Assembly: GCA_016783105.1 (NCBI GenBank)
Contig: JADHXF010000042.1
Location: forward strand, 1-13,930
DNA: 13,930 nt
From: Dehalococcoidales bacterium
GTDB taxonomy: Bacteria > Chloroflexota > Dehalococcoidia > Dehalococcoidales > RBG-16-60-22
Reading direction: 5' to 3'
Under the pieces are notes generated by a model. The model was not told the DNA's origin, made no database searches, and worked only from the letters and a program-made list of their open reading frames with translations. This document shows positions 1-8,613 of this stretch, in pieces (the stretch's first letter is position 1; each line of letters opens with the position of its first letter). The position numbers were made by a program, and so were the translations under genes.

Positions 1-33
1 AGGGCCCGGGGAAATTCCCCGGGCCCTTTTTTT
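1..33 (+). terminator. Intrinsic transcription terminator
   Basis: Perfect 11-bp inverted repeat (arms 1-11 agggcccgggg and 17-27 ccccgggccct, 5-nt spacer) followed by a run of seven T (27-33). The GC-rich stem plus U-tract is the classic rho-independent form. The T run lies on the right, so it ends a plus-strand transcript whose gene lies left of the window. The element isolates the following genes from that upstream unit. Confidence 0.9.
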
Positions 34-166
34 ATTCTCCGCAGGTAACTAAATAAGCTTTTGTGCACCATAAAAAGGTTCCATATTGCTGACCTTTTAA
101 CGCATATTGAAGTAGCGCAAACAATTTCCAGTACTTTTGTACTTCAAAAATTAGACCAAAGTAATA

Positions 167-197
167 TTGCTATATCCAACACCTACCACTATATAAT
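167..197 (+). promoter_or_regulatory. Putative sigma-70-type promoter for the small protein
   Basis: A perfect TATAAT (192-197) lies 33 bp before the ATG at 231. The best -35 candidate is TTGCTA (167-172, 4 of 6 consensus matches), at a long 19-bp spacing. The surrounding 34-230 segment is strongly AT-rich and has no credible ORF, so chance TATA-like matches are likely; a second box, TATAAC, is at 201-206. Prediction from sequence only. Confidence 0.35.
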
Positions 198-230
198 TTA
201 TATAACTATTACAGTGCATATTTGAGAACC

Positions 231-440
231 ATGCCAAAATCAGATAACAAAAAGAAAAAGTGTATACATCGCTGGATTATTGAATCTCCATATAGTCATA
301 TTAGTTATGGCAAATGCAGGCGCTGTGGTGCAGTCACCGAGTTTTCCAATATATTAACAGACGCTTTCGTGAGAAGGAGTGTCATCGAAATTGACCCAGC
401 AAAAAAGGTGGCCTATTTGCAGGAGTCTTCTCTAGATTAA
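231..440 (+). CDS. Small CxH/CxxC protein, possible zinc-binding, function unknown
   Basis: A 69-residue protein if started at ATG 231. An in-frame TTG at 222 would add three residues, but neither start has a good Shine-Dalgarno, so the ATG is chosen. After a lysine-rich N-terminus (residues 7-10) it has C11-x-H13-R-W and then C29-x2-C32-G, a C/H plus CxxC arrangement that could bind one zinc ion, like a short zinc ribbon. No signal peptide or membrane segment is visible. I do not recognise a named family. From memory, short proteins beginning with a Cys/His-Arg-Trp-x-Ile-Glu motif and ending in a CxxCG-x-x-x-E/F motif are common orphan genes in Chloroflexota genomes, which is one reason for the taxonomic guess. 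It stands alone between a terminator and non-coding DNA, with no sign of co-transcription with the downstream operon. No function should be assigned. Confidence 0.65.
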   Translation: MPKSDNKKKKCIHRWIIESPYSHISYGKCRRCGAVTEFSNILTDAFVRRSVIEIDPAKKVAYLQESSLD

Positions 441-600
441 CCTGGATAGCACCTGAGATAATTTGCGTGAGCCTTTTTCTTGTTTTTAAGATGATTCATA
501 ACTAGGCTTGCGGAATGTGGTTACCACGAGCGAATGAGGACTGACCATATCTAATGGTCTCGATGCCATTTTACCTTGACCTAAGATTTCATCAATATCG

Positions 601-667
601 TTCTCGCCCTGTTCTCGGTTTTATTCTCGGTAGTTTGAGGCTATTTCCTCGGTCTGTTCTCGGTAGC
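601..667. repeat. Array of six degenerate 11-bp units (TTCTCGG...)
   Basis: Units begin at 601, 612, 624, 635, 646 and 657. Four begin TTCTCG (601, 612, 624, 657), three of them TTCTCGG. The unit at 646 is TCCTCGG with one mismatch, and the unit at 635 (TTGAGGC) is badly decayed. Spacing is 11, 12, 11, 11 and 11 bp. Longer identical stretches are ctgttctcggt (609-619 and 654-664) and ttctcggtag (624-633 and 657-666). This looks like a small minisatellite or a helically phased set of binding sites. Confidence 0.65.
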
Positions 668-686
668 AAGAACGGTGAGAACAGGG
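607..686. repeat. Inverted repeat flanking the 11-bp array
   Basis: ccctgttctc (607-616) is exactly the reverse complement of gagaacaggg (677-686). The copy at 654-661 (ctgttctc) also pairs with 677-684, giving a tighter hairpin with an 8-bp stem and 15-nt loop. No T-run follows, so it is not an intrinsic terminator. It could be a cruciform or RNA hairpin, or the remnant of a mobile repeat. Confidence 0.5.
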
Positions 687-742
687 AATATTTAACGTGC
701 GAGATGATAGTGATGGTCCAACATGGTCTATATCAGAAATGA

Positions 743-1021
743 ATCCCTGCCCGCTCTTTTGCCGATGCGCTCTGGTAGGCAGTGGTAACTATTACCACTG
801 TCGGCTACGGGGACATGGTGCCGGTGACGGTGGCGGGAAAGGCGGTGGCTACGGTGCTGATGCTCGGAGGAGTGGCCTTCTTCAGCAGCGTGACGGCAAA
901 CCTGGCCTCATTTCTGGTTAAAGGAGATGACACGGAAAAGAAAGCCTTGTCCCAGTTGACGAAAGAAATTGAAAGCCTGCGTGGCGAATTAACCAGGTTG
1001 TGCGGAGACGCTACAGGATGA
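743..1021 (+). pseudogene. Remnant of a two-TM potassium channel (pore plus last helix)
   Basis: Read in the frame of 743, the translation gives a pore-helix segment (S-F-A-D-A-L-W), then TAG at 776-778, then A-V-V-T-I-T-T-V-G-Y-G-D, the potassium selectivity filter. A hydrophobic inner helix follows (about 836-920). A charged tail that looks like a short coiled coil (Leu at 7-residue-like spacing) runs to the TGA at 1019-1021. Channels of the KcsA/MthK type usually have Trp-Trp at this place in the pore helix, so TGG to TAG is the simplest explanation of the stop. The frame is also closed by TGA at 740-742, and no outer helix is found upstream. The gene therefore looks 5'-truncated as well as nonsense-mutated. 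A residual ORF from GTG 782 (79 codons) could be called as a gene, but it lacks the outer helix and half the pore helix and should not form a channel alone. Sequencing error at 777 would not rescue the missing N-terminus. Confidence 0.75.
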
Positions 1022-1083
1022 GCCTATATCCAACTCCACCGCAGTATATACATCCAGTAGCAAAAATCGGCGAAAATATATAG

Positions 1084-1089
1084 TATAAT
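1084..1089 (+). promoter_or_regulatory. Putative -10 box of the glucan/trehalose operon
   Basis: A perfect TATAAT 35 bp before the glgE ATG lies in the only sizeable gap ahead of the operon (1022-1124). No convincing -35 hexamer sits 16-18 bp upstream (the region around 1061-1066 reads caaaaa), so the promoter may be weak or activator-dependent, or the match may be chance in AT-rich DNA. No operator-like palindrome is evident. Confidence 0.35.
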
Positions 1090-1124
1090 AGCAGAATATA
1101 AATCGTTACAGATTGAGTTGCATC

Positions 1125-3107
1125 ATGCCGATTGTAGAAGGCAAAACAAGAGTAATTATTGAAGAGGTCCAGCCTGAAATCGATGGGGGACGCTTCCCCA
1201 TTAAACGGGTGATTGGCGAGGAGGTTACGGTTGAGGCAGACATATTTGCCGATGGTCATGAATCCCTCTCGGCCTGCCTCCTGCACCGCTGTGAGGACGA
1301 GCCAAACTGGACCGAGACGCCTATGGAGTTCCTGGTAAACGACCGATGGCGTGGCTTTTTCGTTGCCGAAAAAATCGGGTGTTACCGATATACCATAATT
1401 GCCTGGGTCGACAAGTTCAAATCATGGCGCCAGGACCTCAGCAAACGCGCGGAAGCCCGCCAGAGGGACATAGGGGTCAATCTCCTGGTCGGGGCCAATA
1501 TAATTGCGAATGCACAGCCAAGAGCCTCCAGCCGGGATAGCAAGCTAATAGCAGAGTGGATGGGCACCCTGCAGTCGAAACAGGTTACACAAAAAGAAAA
1601 GATAAAGCTTGCTTTGAGCGATACGGTGAGCCGGATTATGGAGCGTTACGCTGACCGGCGATTTGCCGTTACCTATCCTAAGGAACTGGTGGTAACCGTT
1701 GACCGCGAAAAAGCACGCTTCAGTTCGTGGTACGAGATGTTTCCCCGCTCCTGTGCCCCGAAGCCGAACCGGCACGGGACCTTCAGGGACTGCGAAGCCC
1801 GCCTCCCTTATATCGCGGAAATGGGATTCGATGTCCTCTACCTGCCGCCTATCCATCCTATTGGACACACCAACCGCAAGGGGAAGAACAATGCCCTCAC
1901 CGCGGCACCGGACGACCCCGGAACCCCCTGGGCCATCGGCTCCGAGGAAGGGGGATATAAAGCCATCCATCCACAGCTCGGCACACTGAAGGACTTCCAA
2001 AAACTTGTCCATATGGCCAGAGACTACGGCATCGAAGTCGCGCTTGATATAGCCTTTCAATGTTCTCCCGACCATCCCTATGTCAAGGAGCATCCGGAAT
2101 GGTTCCACTGGCGCCCTGATGGCACGATTCAGTACGCGGAAAACCCGCCGAAAAAATATCAGGATATTTACCCCCTGGAGTTTGAGTCAGAGAAGTGGCT
2201 GGAACTCTGGGAGGAGCTTAAAAGCGTGGTGCTGTTCTGGATAGAGAACGGCGTGCGCATCTTCCGCGTCGACAATCCCCACACTAAACCGTTCGCGTTC
2301 TGGGAGTGGTTAATCAGCGGTATCAAAGCTGACCACCCCGATGTTGTCTTTCTGGCCGAAGCGTTTACCCGTCCCAAAATCATGTACCAGCTCGCCAAGC
2401 TAGGTTTTAGCCAGTCCTACACGTACTTCACCTGGCGCAATGCCAAATGGGAGCTGGAGCAGTACTTCACCGAGCTGACCCAGACACCGGTGAGGGAGTT
2501 CTACCGCCCCAACCTCTGGCCAAACACGCCAGACATCCTGAATAATTACCTCCGGGACGGGGGCAGGCTTGCTTTCATAGTGAGGCTGGTCCTGGCCGCC
2601 ACCCTTGGGGCAAACTATGGGATTTATGGGCCCGCTTTTGAGCTCTGCGAAAACCGCCGCAAGGACACCGTAAGCGAGGAATATCTGAACTCGGAGAAAT
2701 ATGAAATTAAACACTGGAACATTGACAGACGGGATAGCTTAAAGGGTATTATAAGTCTGGTGAATAAAGCTCGCCGGGAAAACCCGGCGCTCCAGAGCGA
2801 CCGCGGCCTGCGTTTTCATGCCGTGGACAATGACCAGCTTATCTGCTACAGCAAGTGCACCCAGGATTACTCCAACGTGATGCTGGTCGTTGCGAACCTG
2901 GACTACCGGTACCGGCAATCGGGCTGGGTAACCCTCTCTCTCGATGAACTGGGGATTGCTCAGGACCAGCAGTACCAGGTACATGACCTCCTCGATGATG
3001 CCATTTACAAATGGAAGGGCCCGCGCAACTACGTGGAACTCGGCCCCAAGAAACTGCCTGCCCATATTTTCCGCGTGGAAAAACGGAGCAGGAGAAAGCG
3101 AGGGTAG
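1125..3107 (+). CDS. glgE: GlgE, alpha-1,4-glucan:maltose-1-phosphate maltosyltransferase
   Basis: Transfers maltosyl units from alpha-maltose 1-phosphate to the non-reducing end of alpha-1,4-glucan with release of phosphate; this is the polymerising step of the GlgE pathway in the cytoplasm. The 660-residue length fits the family. Domains: an N-terminal beta-sandwich/helical part (about 1-195) containing P-E-I-D-G-G-R-F-P, a GH13_3 barrel from the SSWYEMFPRS motif (200-209), and a C-terminal beta domain (about 560-660). Diagnostic motifs are LPPIHPIG, a donor-site stretch ending AENPPKKYQDIYP, FRVDNPHTKP with nucleophile D383, LAEAFTRP with acid/base E412, and NTPDI with D470 as the third carboxylate; the sequence lines up closely with what I recall of Streptomyces GlgE. 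An in-frame TTG at 1113 would add four residues. ATG 1125 is preferred, but the ribosome site is weak for both. First gene of the operon, 6 bp before treS-mak, which makes its substrate. No truncation or missing catalytic residue is seen. Confidence 0.96.
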   Translation: MPIVEGKTRVIIEEVQPEIDGGRFPIKRVIGEEVTVEADIFADGHESLSACLLHRCEDEPNWTETPMEFLVNDRWRGFFVAEKIGCYRYTIIAWVDKFKSWRQDLSKRAEARQRDIGVNLLVGANIIANAQPRASSRDSKLIAEWMGTLQSKQVTQKEKIKLALSDTVSRIMERYADRRFAVTYPKELVVTVDREKARFSSWYEMFPRSCAPKPNRHGTFRDCEARLPYIAEMGFDVLYLPPIHPIGHTNRKGKNNALTAAPDDPGTPWAIGSEEGGYKAIHPQLGTLKDFQKLVHMARDYGIEVALDIAFQCSPDHPYVKEHPEWFHWRPDGTIQYAENPPKKYQDIYPLEFESEKWLELWEELKSVVLFWIENGVRIFRVDNPHTKPFAFWEWLISGIKADHPDVVFLAEAFTRPKIMYQLAKLGFSQSYTYFTWRNAKWELEQYFTELTQTPVREFYRPNLWPNTPDILNNYLRDGGRLAFIVRLVLAATLGANYGIYGPAFELCENRRKDTVSEEYLNSEKYEIKHWNIDRRDSLKGIISLVNKARRENPALQSDRGLRFHAVDNDQLICYSKCTQDYSNVMLVVANLDYRYRQSGWVTLSLDELGIAQDQQYQVHDLLDDAIYKWKGPRNYVELGPKKLPAHIFRVEKRSRRKRG

Positions 3108-3113
3108 CATAAA

Positions 3114-6100
3114 ATGTCACCCAGAGCCAAAGAATATTTCTGGCAGGATAGCGACCCCCTCTGGTATAAGGACGCCATCATCTATGAGCTCCATCCCCGG
3201 GCTTTCTACGACAGTAATGGAGATGGGATAGGTGACTTTCCCGGGCTCACCGAGAAGCTCAATTATCTGCAGGACCTGGGGATTAATACCATCTGGCTTC
3301 TCCCTTTCTATCCGTCTCCCCTCAAAGATGACGGTTACGATATTTCCAGCTACACCAGCATCCAGCCCGAATACGGGACGATACGGGATTTCACACTTCT
3401 CCTGCGAGAAGCCGATGCCCGTGGCCTGCGCGTTATCACCGAGCTCGTGCTCAATCACACCTCCGACCAGCACCCGTGGTTCCAGCGAGCACGCCGCGCC
3501 AAAAAGCGAAGCCGCCTTCGGGACTTCTACGTCTGGAGTGATTCACCGGATAAATATAAGGACGCGCGAATTATTTTCAAAGATTTCGAGTTATCAAACT
3601 GGTCCTTTGACCCTCTTGCCAGAGCCTATTACTGGCACCGGTTTTACTCCCACCAGCCCGACCTGAATTACGATAACCCGCAGGTCCAGAAGGCAATGAT
3701 AAAGGCGATCAATTTCTGGCTGAGCATGGGCATATCCGGCCTGCGCCTTGATGCCGTTCCCTATCTCTACGAGCGGGATGGGACCAACTGCGAGAACCTT
3801 GAGGAAACACACGCCTTCTTGAAAAAATTGCGCCATGAGCTTGACGGGCACTTCCAGAATCGCATGTTGCTGGCCGAGGCTAACCAGTGGTCAGAGGACG
3901 CGATAGCTTACTTTGGTGATGGAGATGAGTGCCACATGGCATACCATTTCCCACTGATGCCACGTCTGTTCATGGCTATTCGCAGGGAGGACCGCTTCCC
4001 CATCATTGACATCCTGCAGCATACGCCGGCCATTTCAGACACCTGTCAGTGGGCGTTGTTCTTGCGTAACCACGATGAGCTCACGCTTGAGATGGTAACC
4101 GACGAGGAGCGGGACTATATGTACCGGGTTTACGCCTTTGACCCCCAGGCAAGGGTGAATCTGGGCATAAGACGCCGCCTCGCCCCGCTGCTCAACAACG
4201 ACCGCCGGAAAATAGAATTAATGAACGGGCTTTTGTTTTCACTGCCCGGCACGCCGGTGCTCTATTACGGGGACGAAATCGGCATGGGGGACAACTTCTA
4301 CCTCGGCGACCGCAATGGTGTCCGCACTCCGATGCAGTGGAGCCCGGAGAAGAATGCCGGCTTCTCCAATGCCAATCCCCAGCGGCTCTACCTGCCACCG
4401 ATTATCGACCCTGAATATCACTACCAGGCAATCAACGTGGAAAACCAGCAGAACAACGCCGATTCCCTGCTCTGGTGGACAAAGCGCTTGATCGCCCAGA
4501 GGAAACGGTTCCAGGCTTTCGGACGGGGCAGTCTCGAATTTGTACAGGCTGACAACAGAAAGATTCTGGCCTTTACCCGCCACTTTCAGGAAGAAACCGT
4601 TCTTGTGGTGGCCAACCTTTCCCGATTGGCACAGCATGTCAACCTTGCCCTGGCTGCCGATGTAGGCAAAATACCTGTTGAAGTCTTCGGGCAGTCCGAC
4701 TTCCCTATCATCGGAAACTCTCCCTACTCGCTCACTTTAAGCCCTTTCGCCTTCTACTGGTTTTCTTTAGAATCGAGACAGCCAATTGAGATAAGCCCAA
4801 CAGCGACACCGGCCGGGCTCCCTGTGCCCGTGCTCCGCATCAAGGGAGACTGGATGAACTTGCTCAAACGTGAAATCAGACCCTTTTTGGCCACAGTGCT
4901 GCTCAACCATATGCGCCAGAAGCGCTGGTTTGGCGGCAAGGCGCGCCAAGCTCGTGCTGCGAGCATACGAGACTTTGTCAGCATACCGTTCCATGATTCC
5001 AGTGCCCAGTTTATTTTCCTGAACATAGAATACACCGAGGGAGACCCTGAGACCTACCTTATCCCCCTTGCTTTCGCCTCTGGGGAGCGGGCCAATGAAA
5101 TAGCCAGCGAATCGCCGCAGTCCGTTATCGCGCGGGTAGAGTTAAAGAACAGGGGTAAAAATAGTGAGGGCATCATCTTTGATGCCCTGATTGAGAATGA
5201 TTTCACCGCCGCTCTTCTTGAGGCCATCGCCCGGCGCCGACGCTGGAAAGGGCAGGAGGGAAGGATAGTCGCCTTCCCGACCAGTGCTTTTCAGAAGCTG
5301 CGGGGACCAGCTACGGAAACGCTGTCCCAGACTGTTCTGAAGACGGAGCAGACCAACACCTCAATCATGTACGGTGACCGTTTGATGCTAAAACTCTTCC
5401 GCCGCGTGGAAGAAGGAACGAGTCCAGAACTGGAGATAGGCCGGTTTCTCACCGAGAAAGTGTCTTTCCCCAATGCGCCTCCTGTGGCCGGTGCCCTTGA
5501 ATACCACAACCGGCTCATTCCGGAACCGGTGACACTCGGTATACTTCACGGCTATGTACCCAACGAGGGTGATGCCTGGCGCTATACCCTGGATGAGCTC
5601 GGCTTTTTCTTCGACCGGGTGTTGGCCCATCCGGAAGTAGCGTCGCCCCCGTTTATGAAAGGTTCTTTATTCGACATTATTGAAATGAGCATACCCGTGG
5701 CAGCAGAGGAGACCATTGGCTCTTACCTGGTATCGGTGCAGCGCCTGGCACAACGAACCGCCGAGCTGCACCTGACGATGGCATCAGCCAGTATTGACGC
5801 CCGGTTCACGCCGGAGCCGTTTTCTCTCGCCTATCAGCGTTCCCTCTTCCACTCCATGAGAAGTTACACCAATCAGGTGTTGCGCCTTCTGCAGCAGCGA
5901 TTGACAAAACTGCCGGATGATGCCAGGCCCAATGCGAAGGCAATCCTTGACGAGGAAAACACCATTATCCAGCGTTTTCAGAGAATCACCGGGCAAAGTA
6001 TCACGGGTATGCGCATCCGATGCCACGGGGACTACCATTTAGGCCAGGTGCTCTACACGGGCGATGACTTCGTCATCACTGACTTTGAAGGCGAACCCGC

Positions 6101-6479
6101 CCGCTATCTCACCGAACGACGCATCAAGCGCTCCCCGCTCAGGGACGTGGCGGGTATGATACGCTCCTTCCATTACGCCGCTTACGCTGCTTTGCGCAAC
6201 CGGGCATCCCCGGTGCTTCGCCCGGAAGACCTTCCCATACTGGAGGAATGGTCTAAAGTCTGGTACCTGTGGGTATCGGTGGCGTTTCTCAAAGCTTATC
6301 TGGAACTGATTTCTGATTTACCGATACTGCCAGCAACCAAGGAAGGTAAAAAAGTCCTCTTCGATGCGTATCTCATGGAGAAGGCCCTTTACGAGGTAAA
6401 CTACGAACTGAACAACCGGCCAAATTGGGTTAACCTGCCACTACAAGGCGTCCGGCAGATGCTGGAAGCTGAGGAGTGA
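3114..6479 (+). CDS. treS: TreS-Mak fusion: trehalose synthase / maltokinase
   Basis: A bifunctional protein of 1121 residues. The N-terminal GH13_16 domain (about 1-560) interconverts trehalose and maltose. It opens with W-Y-K-D-A-I-I-Y-E and carries nucleophile D213 (GLRLDAVPYL), acid/base E255 (LLAEANQW) and D321 (RNHDEL), with a beta-sandwich near 470-560. After a short linker, the maltokinase (Mak/Pep2) domain (about 575-1121) begins with a cap containing RWFGGK (604-609). It ends in an aminoglycoside-phosphotransferase-like lobe with HGDYHLGQ (catalytic base D973) and the metal-binding D990 in DFEGEP. The kinase uses ATP to make maltose 1-phosphate for GlgE. Single TreS and separate Pep2 proteins are the mycobacterial form; the fused form is known in other bacteria. 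GAGGG at 3100-3104 lies 9 nt before the ATG and overlaps the end of glgE. Both halves look intact, so flux from trehalose to maltose 1-phosphate can pass within one polypeptide. Confidence 0.96.
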   Translation: MSPRAKEYFWQDSDPLWYKDAIIYELHPRAFYDSNGDGIGDFPGLTEKLNYLQDLGINTIWLLPFYPSPLKDDGYDISSYTSIQPEYGTIRDFTLLLREADARGLRVITELVLNHTSDQHPWFQRARRAKKRSRLRDFYVWSDSPDKYKDARIIFKDFELSNWSFDPLARAYYWHRFYSHQPDLNYDNPQVQKAMIKAINFWLSMGISGLRLDAVPYLYERDGTNCENLEETHAFLKKLRHELDGHFQNRMLLAEANQWSEDAIAYFGDGDECHMAYHFPLMPRLFMAIRREDRFPIIDILQHTPAISDTCQWALFLRNHDELTLEMVTDEERDYMYRVYAFDPQARVNLGIRRRLAPLLNNDRRKIELMNGLLFSLPGTPVLYYGDEIGMGDNFYLGDRNGVRTPMQWSPEKNAGFSNANPQRLYLPPIIDPEYHYQAINVENQQNNADSLLWWTKRLIAQRKRFQAFGRGSLEFVQADNRKILAFTRHFQEETVLVVANLSRLAQHVNLALAADVGKIPVEVFGQSDFPIIGNSPYSLTLSPFAFYWFSLESRQPIEISPTATPAGLPVPVLRIKGDWMNLLKREIRPFLATVLLNHMRQKRWFGGKARQARAASIRDFVSIPFHDSSAQFIFLNIEYTEGDPETYLIPLAFASGERANEIASESPQSVIARVELKNRGKNSEGIIFDALIENDFTAALLEAIARRRRWKGQEGRIVAFPTSAFQKLRGPATETLSQTVLKTEQTNTSIMYGDRLMLKLFRRVEEGTSPELEIGRFLTEKVSFPNAPPVAGALEYHNRLIPEPVTLGILHGYVPNEGDAWRYTLDELGFFFDRVLAHPEVASPPFMKGSLFDIIEMSIPVAAEETIGSYLVSVQRLAQRTAELHLTMASASIDARFTPEPFSLAYQRSLFHSMRSYTNQVLRLLQQRLTKLPDDARPNAKAILDEENTIIQRFQRITGQSITGMRIRCHGDYHLGQVLYTGDDFVITDFEGEPARYLTERRIKRSPLRDVAGMIRSFHYAAYAALRNRASPVLRPEDLPILEEWSKVWYLWVSVAFLKAYLELISDLPILPATKEGKKVLFDAYLMEKALYEVNYELNNRPNWVNLPLQGVRQMLEAEE

Positions 6480-6480
6480 G

Positions 6481-8613
6481 ATGAGTGCGGCTACAGGGCC
6501 TCTCCACGAACTTGCCCAACTCTACGGTGTGCAAAAGGCGTACTACAACGTTCTCCACCAACGCCGACCGTCCTCTGTGGACGCGCTGCTTTCCATCCTG
6601 AAAGCCCTGGGAGCTCCTCTGGAAAGGCTGGAGGACGTCCCTTCAGCCCTGAGGGAGCGACGAAAAGAGCTCTGGCAGCGTCCCCTTGAGCCGGTGACCG
6701 TAGCCTGGAATGGCAACCTCTCTTCACTCAGTTTGCGGCTTCCTTCCTCCCTGGCTGAAGTTAAGTTAGTCTGCCATCTGACGATGGAGAACGGCGAGCG
6801 CCGGGAACAGTCATATCTTACCAGCGAACTCAAGGCCCTAGAAATGACGGAGGTAGAGGGGACGAGGTACGAAGTGAAGGAACTCTACTGGGAAGACATG
6901 TTGCCACCTGGATACCACCGACTTTCGCTCCGGCTCAAAGGTAAGACTGCGGAGACTCTCGTCATCTCTGCCCCATCCAGGTTTTATCACCCCTCTGAAC
7001 CGGAAGCATATCGAAGATGGGGCGTTTTTGCCCCCCTGTACGCCCTGACCGGGGTAAGGGGGTGGGGCAGCGGCGACCTTTCCGACCTCCAGAAACTCGT
7101 TTCGTGGGTGGGTGATATGGGTGGAAATATTGTCGGAATGCTCCCGCTGCTCGCGTCTTTTCTCGATGGCAACACAGATCCCAGCCCATACATTCCAGCC
7201 AGCCGGCTCCTCTGGAATGAGTTCTATCTCGACATTATGAGTGTCCCAGAGCTGGAGAGCTGCCCGAAAGCCCAAGCCCTTCTAGCATCTGCGTTATTTC
7301 AGAAGGAGATTGATACGCTGCGTAACGCGCCTCAAGCGGATTACCACCGCATTATGATAAAGAAACGACAGATTCTGGAAGAATTATGTCGGTGCCTGTT
7401 CGCCGTACCCTCAAAACGTCGCGACGCGCTTTTACGCTTCATTAAAACAAACCCTGTCGTTGAGGACTACGCCTGTTTCCGTGCCACCAGAGAACGGCAT
7501 GGACCCTCATGGCGGGCGTGGTCTCGGCCACTTTCCAATGGCGTTGTCGGGGAAGGAGATTATGGTGAGGAAGCAAAACGGTATTATCTCTACACGCAGT
7601 GGTTGATACAGGAACAGGTGGAGCGCCTGCTGAAAACATCGCAAGCCAGCAATGTCACGCTATACCTGGACCTCCCGCTCGGCATTCATCCCGATGGCTA
7701 TGACGTCTGGCGAGAGCGTGATGCTTTCCTTTCTGGCATCTCCGCGGGGGCACCTCCAGATGCCGTTTTCACCAAGGGACAGAACTGGGGCTTCCCACCG
7801 TTGCACCCCGAAAGGATACGGAAACAGGGCTACCGCCACTTCATTGCCTATCTGCGCCATCACCTCAAATCTGCCGGCGTGCTGCGCATTGACCATGTCA
7901 TGGGACTGCACCGTCTCTTCTGCATACCGGAAGGTATGTCTGCCAGTGAGGGGACATACATGCGTTACCACCCTGATGAGCTCTACGCCATTTTATCCCT
8001 TGAATCCCACCGCAGCCGGACAGTCATCGTCGGCGAGGACCTGGGCACAGTGCCTCCCTATGTCCGACCGGCGATGAAAAAGCATGGTGTCTACCGTATG
8101 TACGTTATGCACTACGAACTCGCCTCCACTGGCACAGGGAAAATTCTCAAACCCGTTCCCGGTAACTCCATAGCCAGCCTTAATACCCACGATATGTTTC
8201 CCTTTGCCGCTGTCTGGAACGGGACAGACGTAGAGCAAAGGGCAGCCCTCGGTCTTCTGGGCAAGGCAGCTGCTAACCGCGAGAGAAGGCTCTGGGAGGA
8301 AAGGAAAAGAGCACTGGTCAGACTTTTAAAGAAAAGGGGATTTCTGGACCGGACACAGACCAGCGTTGAAGCCGTTCTCAGGGCCTGTTTAGCGTTTTTA
8401 AGCGCCAGTGATGCGGCAATGGTGCTGGTTAACCTGGAAGACCTCTGGCTTGAGACCAGACCACAGAACATACCGAGCACCACTGATGACGTTTATCCGA
8501 ACTGGCGCAACAAGGCCCGCTACCGCCTTGACGAGTTTTGCCAGATGCCCCGGGTAGTTGATACACTACGTATGGTGGACCGAACCCGAACGAGAGGAGA
8601 ATCTCCGCGATGA
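6481..8613 (+). CDS. malQ: 4-alpha-glucanotransferase (amylomaltase, GH77)
   Basis: Transfers alpha-1,4-glucan segments between maltooligosaccharides, releasing glucose or forming longer chains; cytoplasmic. At 710 residues it is the long form, like enterobacterial MalQ, rather than the roughly 500-residue Thermus type. The N-terminal part (about 1-165) starts with a helical [11 protein letters not shown] segment and a beta-rich module. The GH77 barrel begins near R-W-G-V-F-A-P-L-Y. Catalytic residues are D471 (RIDHVMGL), E519 (VGEDLGTVP) and D571 (NTHD). Other family marks are [16 protein letters not shown] and the KGQNWGFPP stretch. GAGGAG (6471-6476) lies 4 nt before the ATG and inside the end of treS-mak, only 1 bp from its stop. 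In this operon it probably recycles short oligosaccharides from glucan turnover or primes GlgE; that role is inferred. No defects seen. Confidence 0.95.
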   Translation: MSAATGPLHELAQLYGVQKAYYNVLHQRRPSSVDALLSILKALGAPLERLEDVPSALRERRKELWQRPLEPVTVAWNGNLSSLSLRLPSSLAEVKLVCHLTMENGERREQSYLTSELKALEMTEVEGTRYEVKELYWEDMLPPGYHRLSLRLKGKTAETLVISAPSRFYHPSEPEAYRRWGVFAPLYALTGVRGWGSGDLSDLQKLVSWVGDMGGNIVGMLPLLASFLDGNTDPSPYIPASRLLWNEFYLDIMSVPELESCPKAQALLASALFQKEIDTLRNAPQADYHRIMIKKRQILEELCRCLFAVPSKRRDALLRFIKTNPVVEDYACFRATRERHGPSWRAWSRPLSNGVVGEGDYGEEAKRYYLYTQWLIQEQVERLLKTSQASNVTLYLDLPLGIHPDGYDVWRERDAFLSGISAGAPPDAVFTKGQNWGFPPLHPERIRKQGYRHFIAYLRHHLKSAGVLRIDHVMGLHRLFCIPEGMSASEGTYMRYHPDELYAILSLESHRSRTVIVGEDLGTVPPYVRPAMKKHGVYRMYVMHYELASTGTGKILKPVPGNSIASLNTHDMFPFAAVWNGTDVEQRAALGLLGKAAANRERRLWEERKRALVRLLKKRGFLDRTQTSVEAVLRACLAFLSASDAAMVLVNLEDLWLETRPQNIPSTTDDVYPNWRNKARYRLDEFCQMPRVVDTLRMVDRTRTRGESPR

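Larger units (their letters stand above)
441..742. other. Gene-poor spacer
   Basis: About 300 bp between the small protein and the channel remnant. The only open frame of note (554-742) starts from GTG/ATG codons inside repetitive sequence. Its product resembles no family I know, and much of it is translated from the 11-bp repeat array, so I treat it as non-coding. No tRNA or clear terminator is seen. The segment contains the repeat array listed separately and ends near 740, where potassium-channel homology begins abruptly. Confidence 0.6.

Noticed and set aside
130..143. A short palindromic stem (agtac, tttt, gtact).
   Set aside because: A 5-bp AT-rich stem in AT-rich DNA is expected by chance and is not placed to act as a terminator or operator.
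554..742. A possible 62-codon plus-strand gene.
   Set aside because: Much of it is translated from the 11-bp repeat array. It has no ribosome site or family resemblance, and it ends at the truncated channel remnant.
780..800. A 9-bp perfect inverted repeat (cagtggtaa / ttaccactg) with a 3-nt spacer.
   Set aside because: It falls on the conserved V-V-T-I-T-T codons of the channel filter, so coding constraint explains it; no T-run or promoter element accompanies it.
1545..2108. A 187-codon open frame on the minus strand.
   Set aside because: It is fully inside glgE on the opposite strand and its product has no recognisable domain; a codon-bias shadow.
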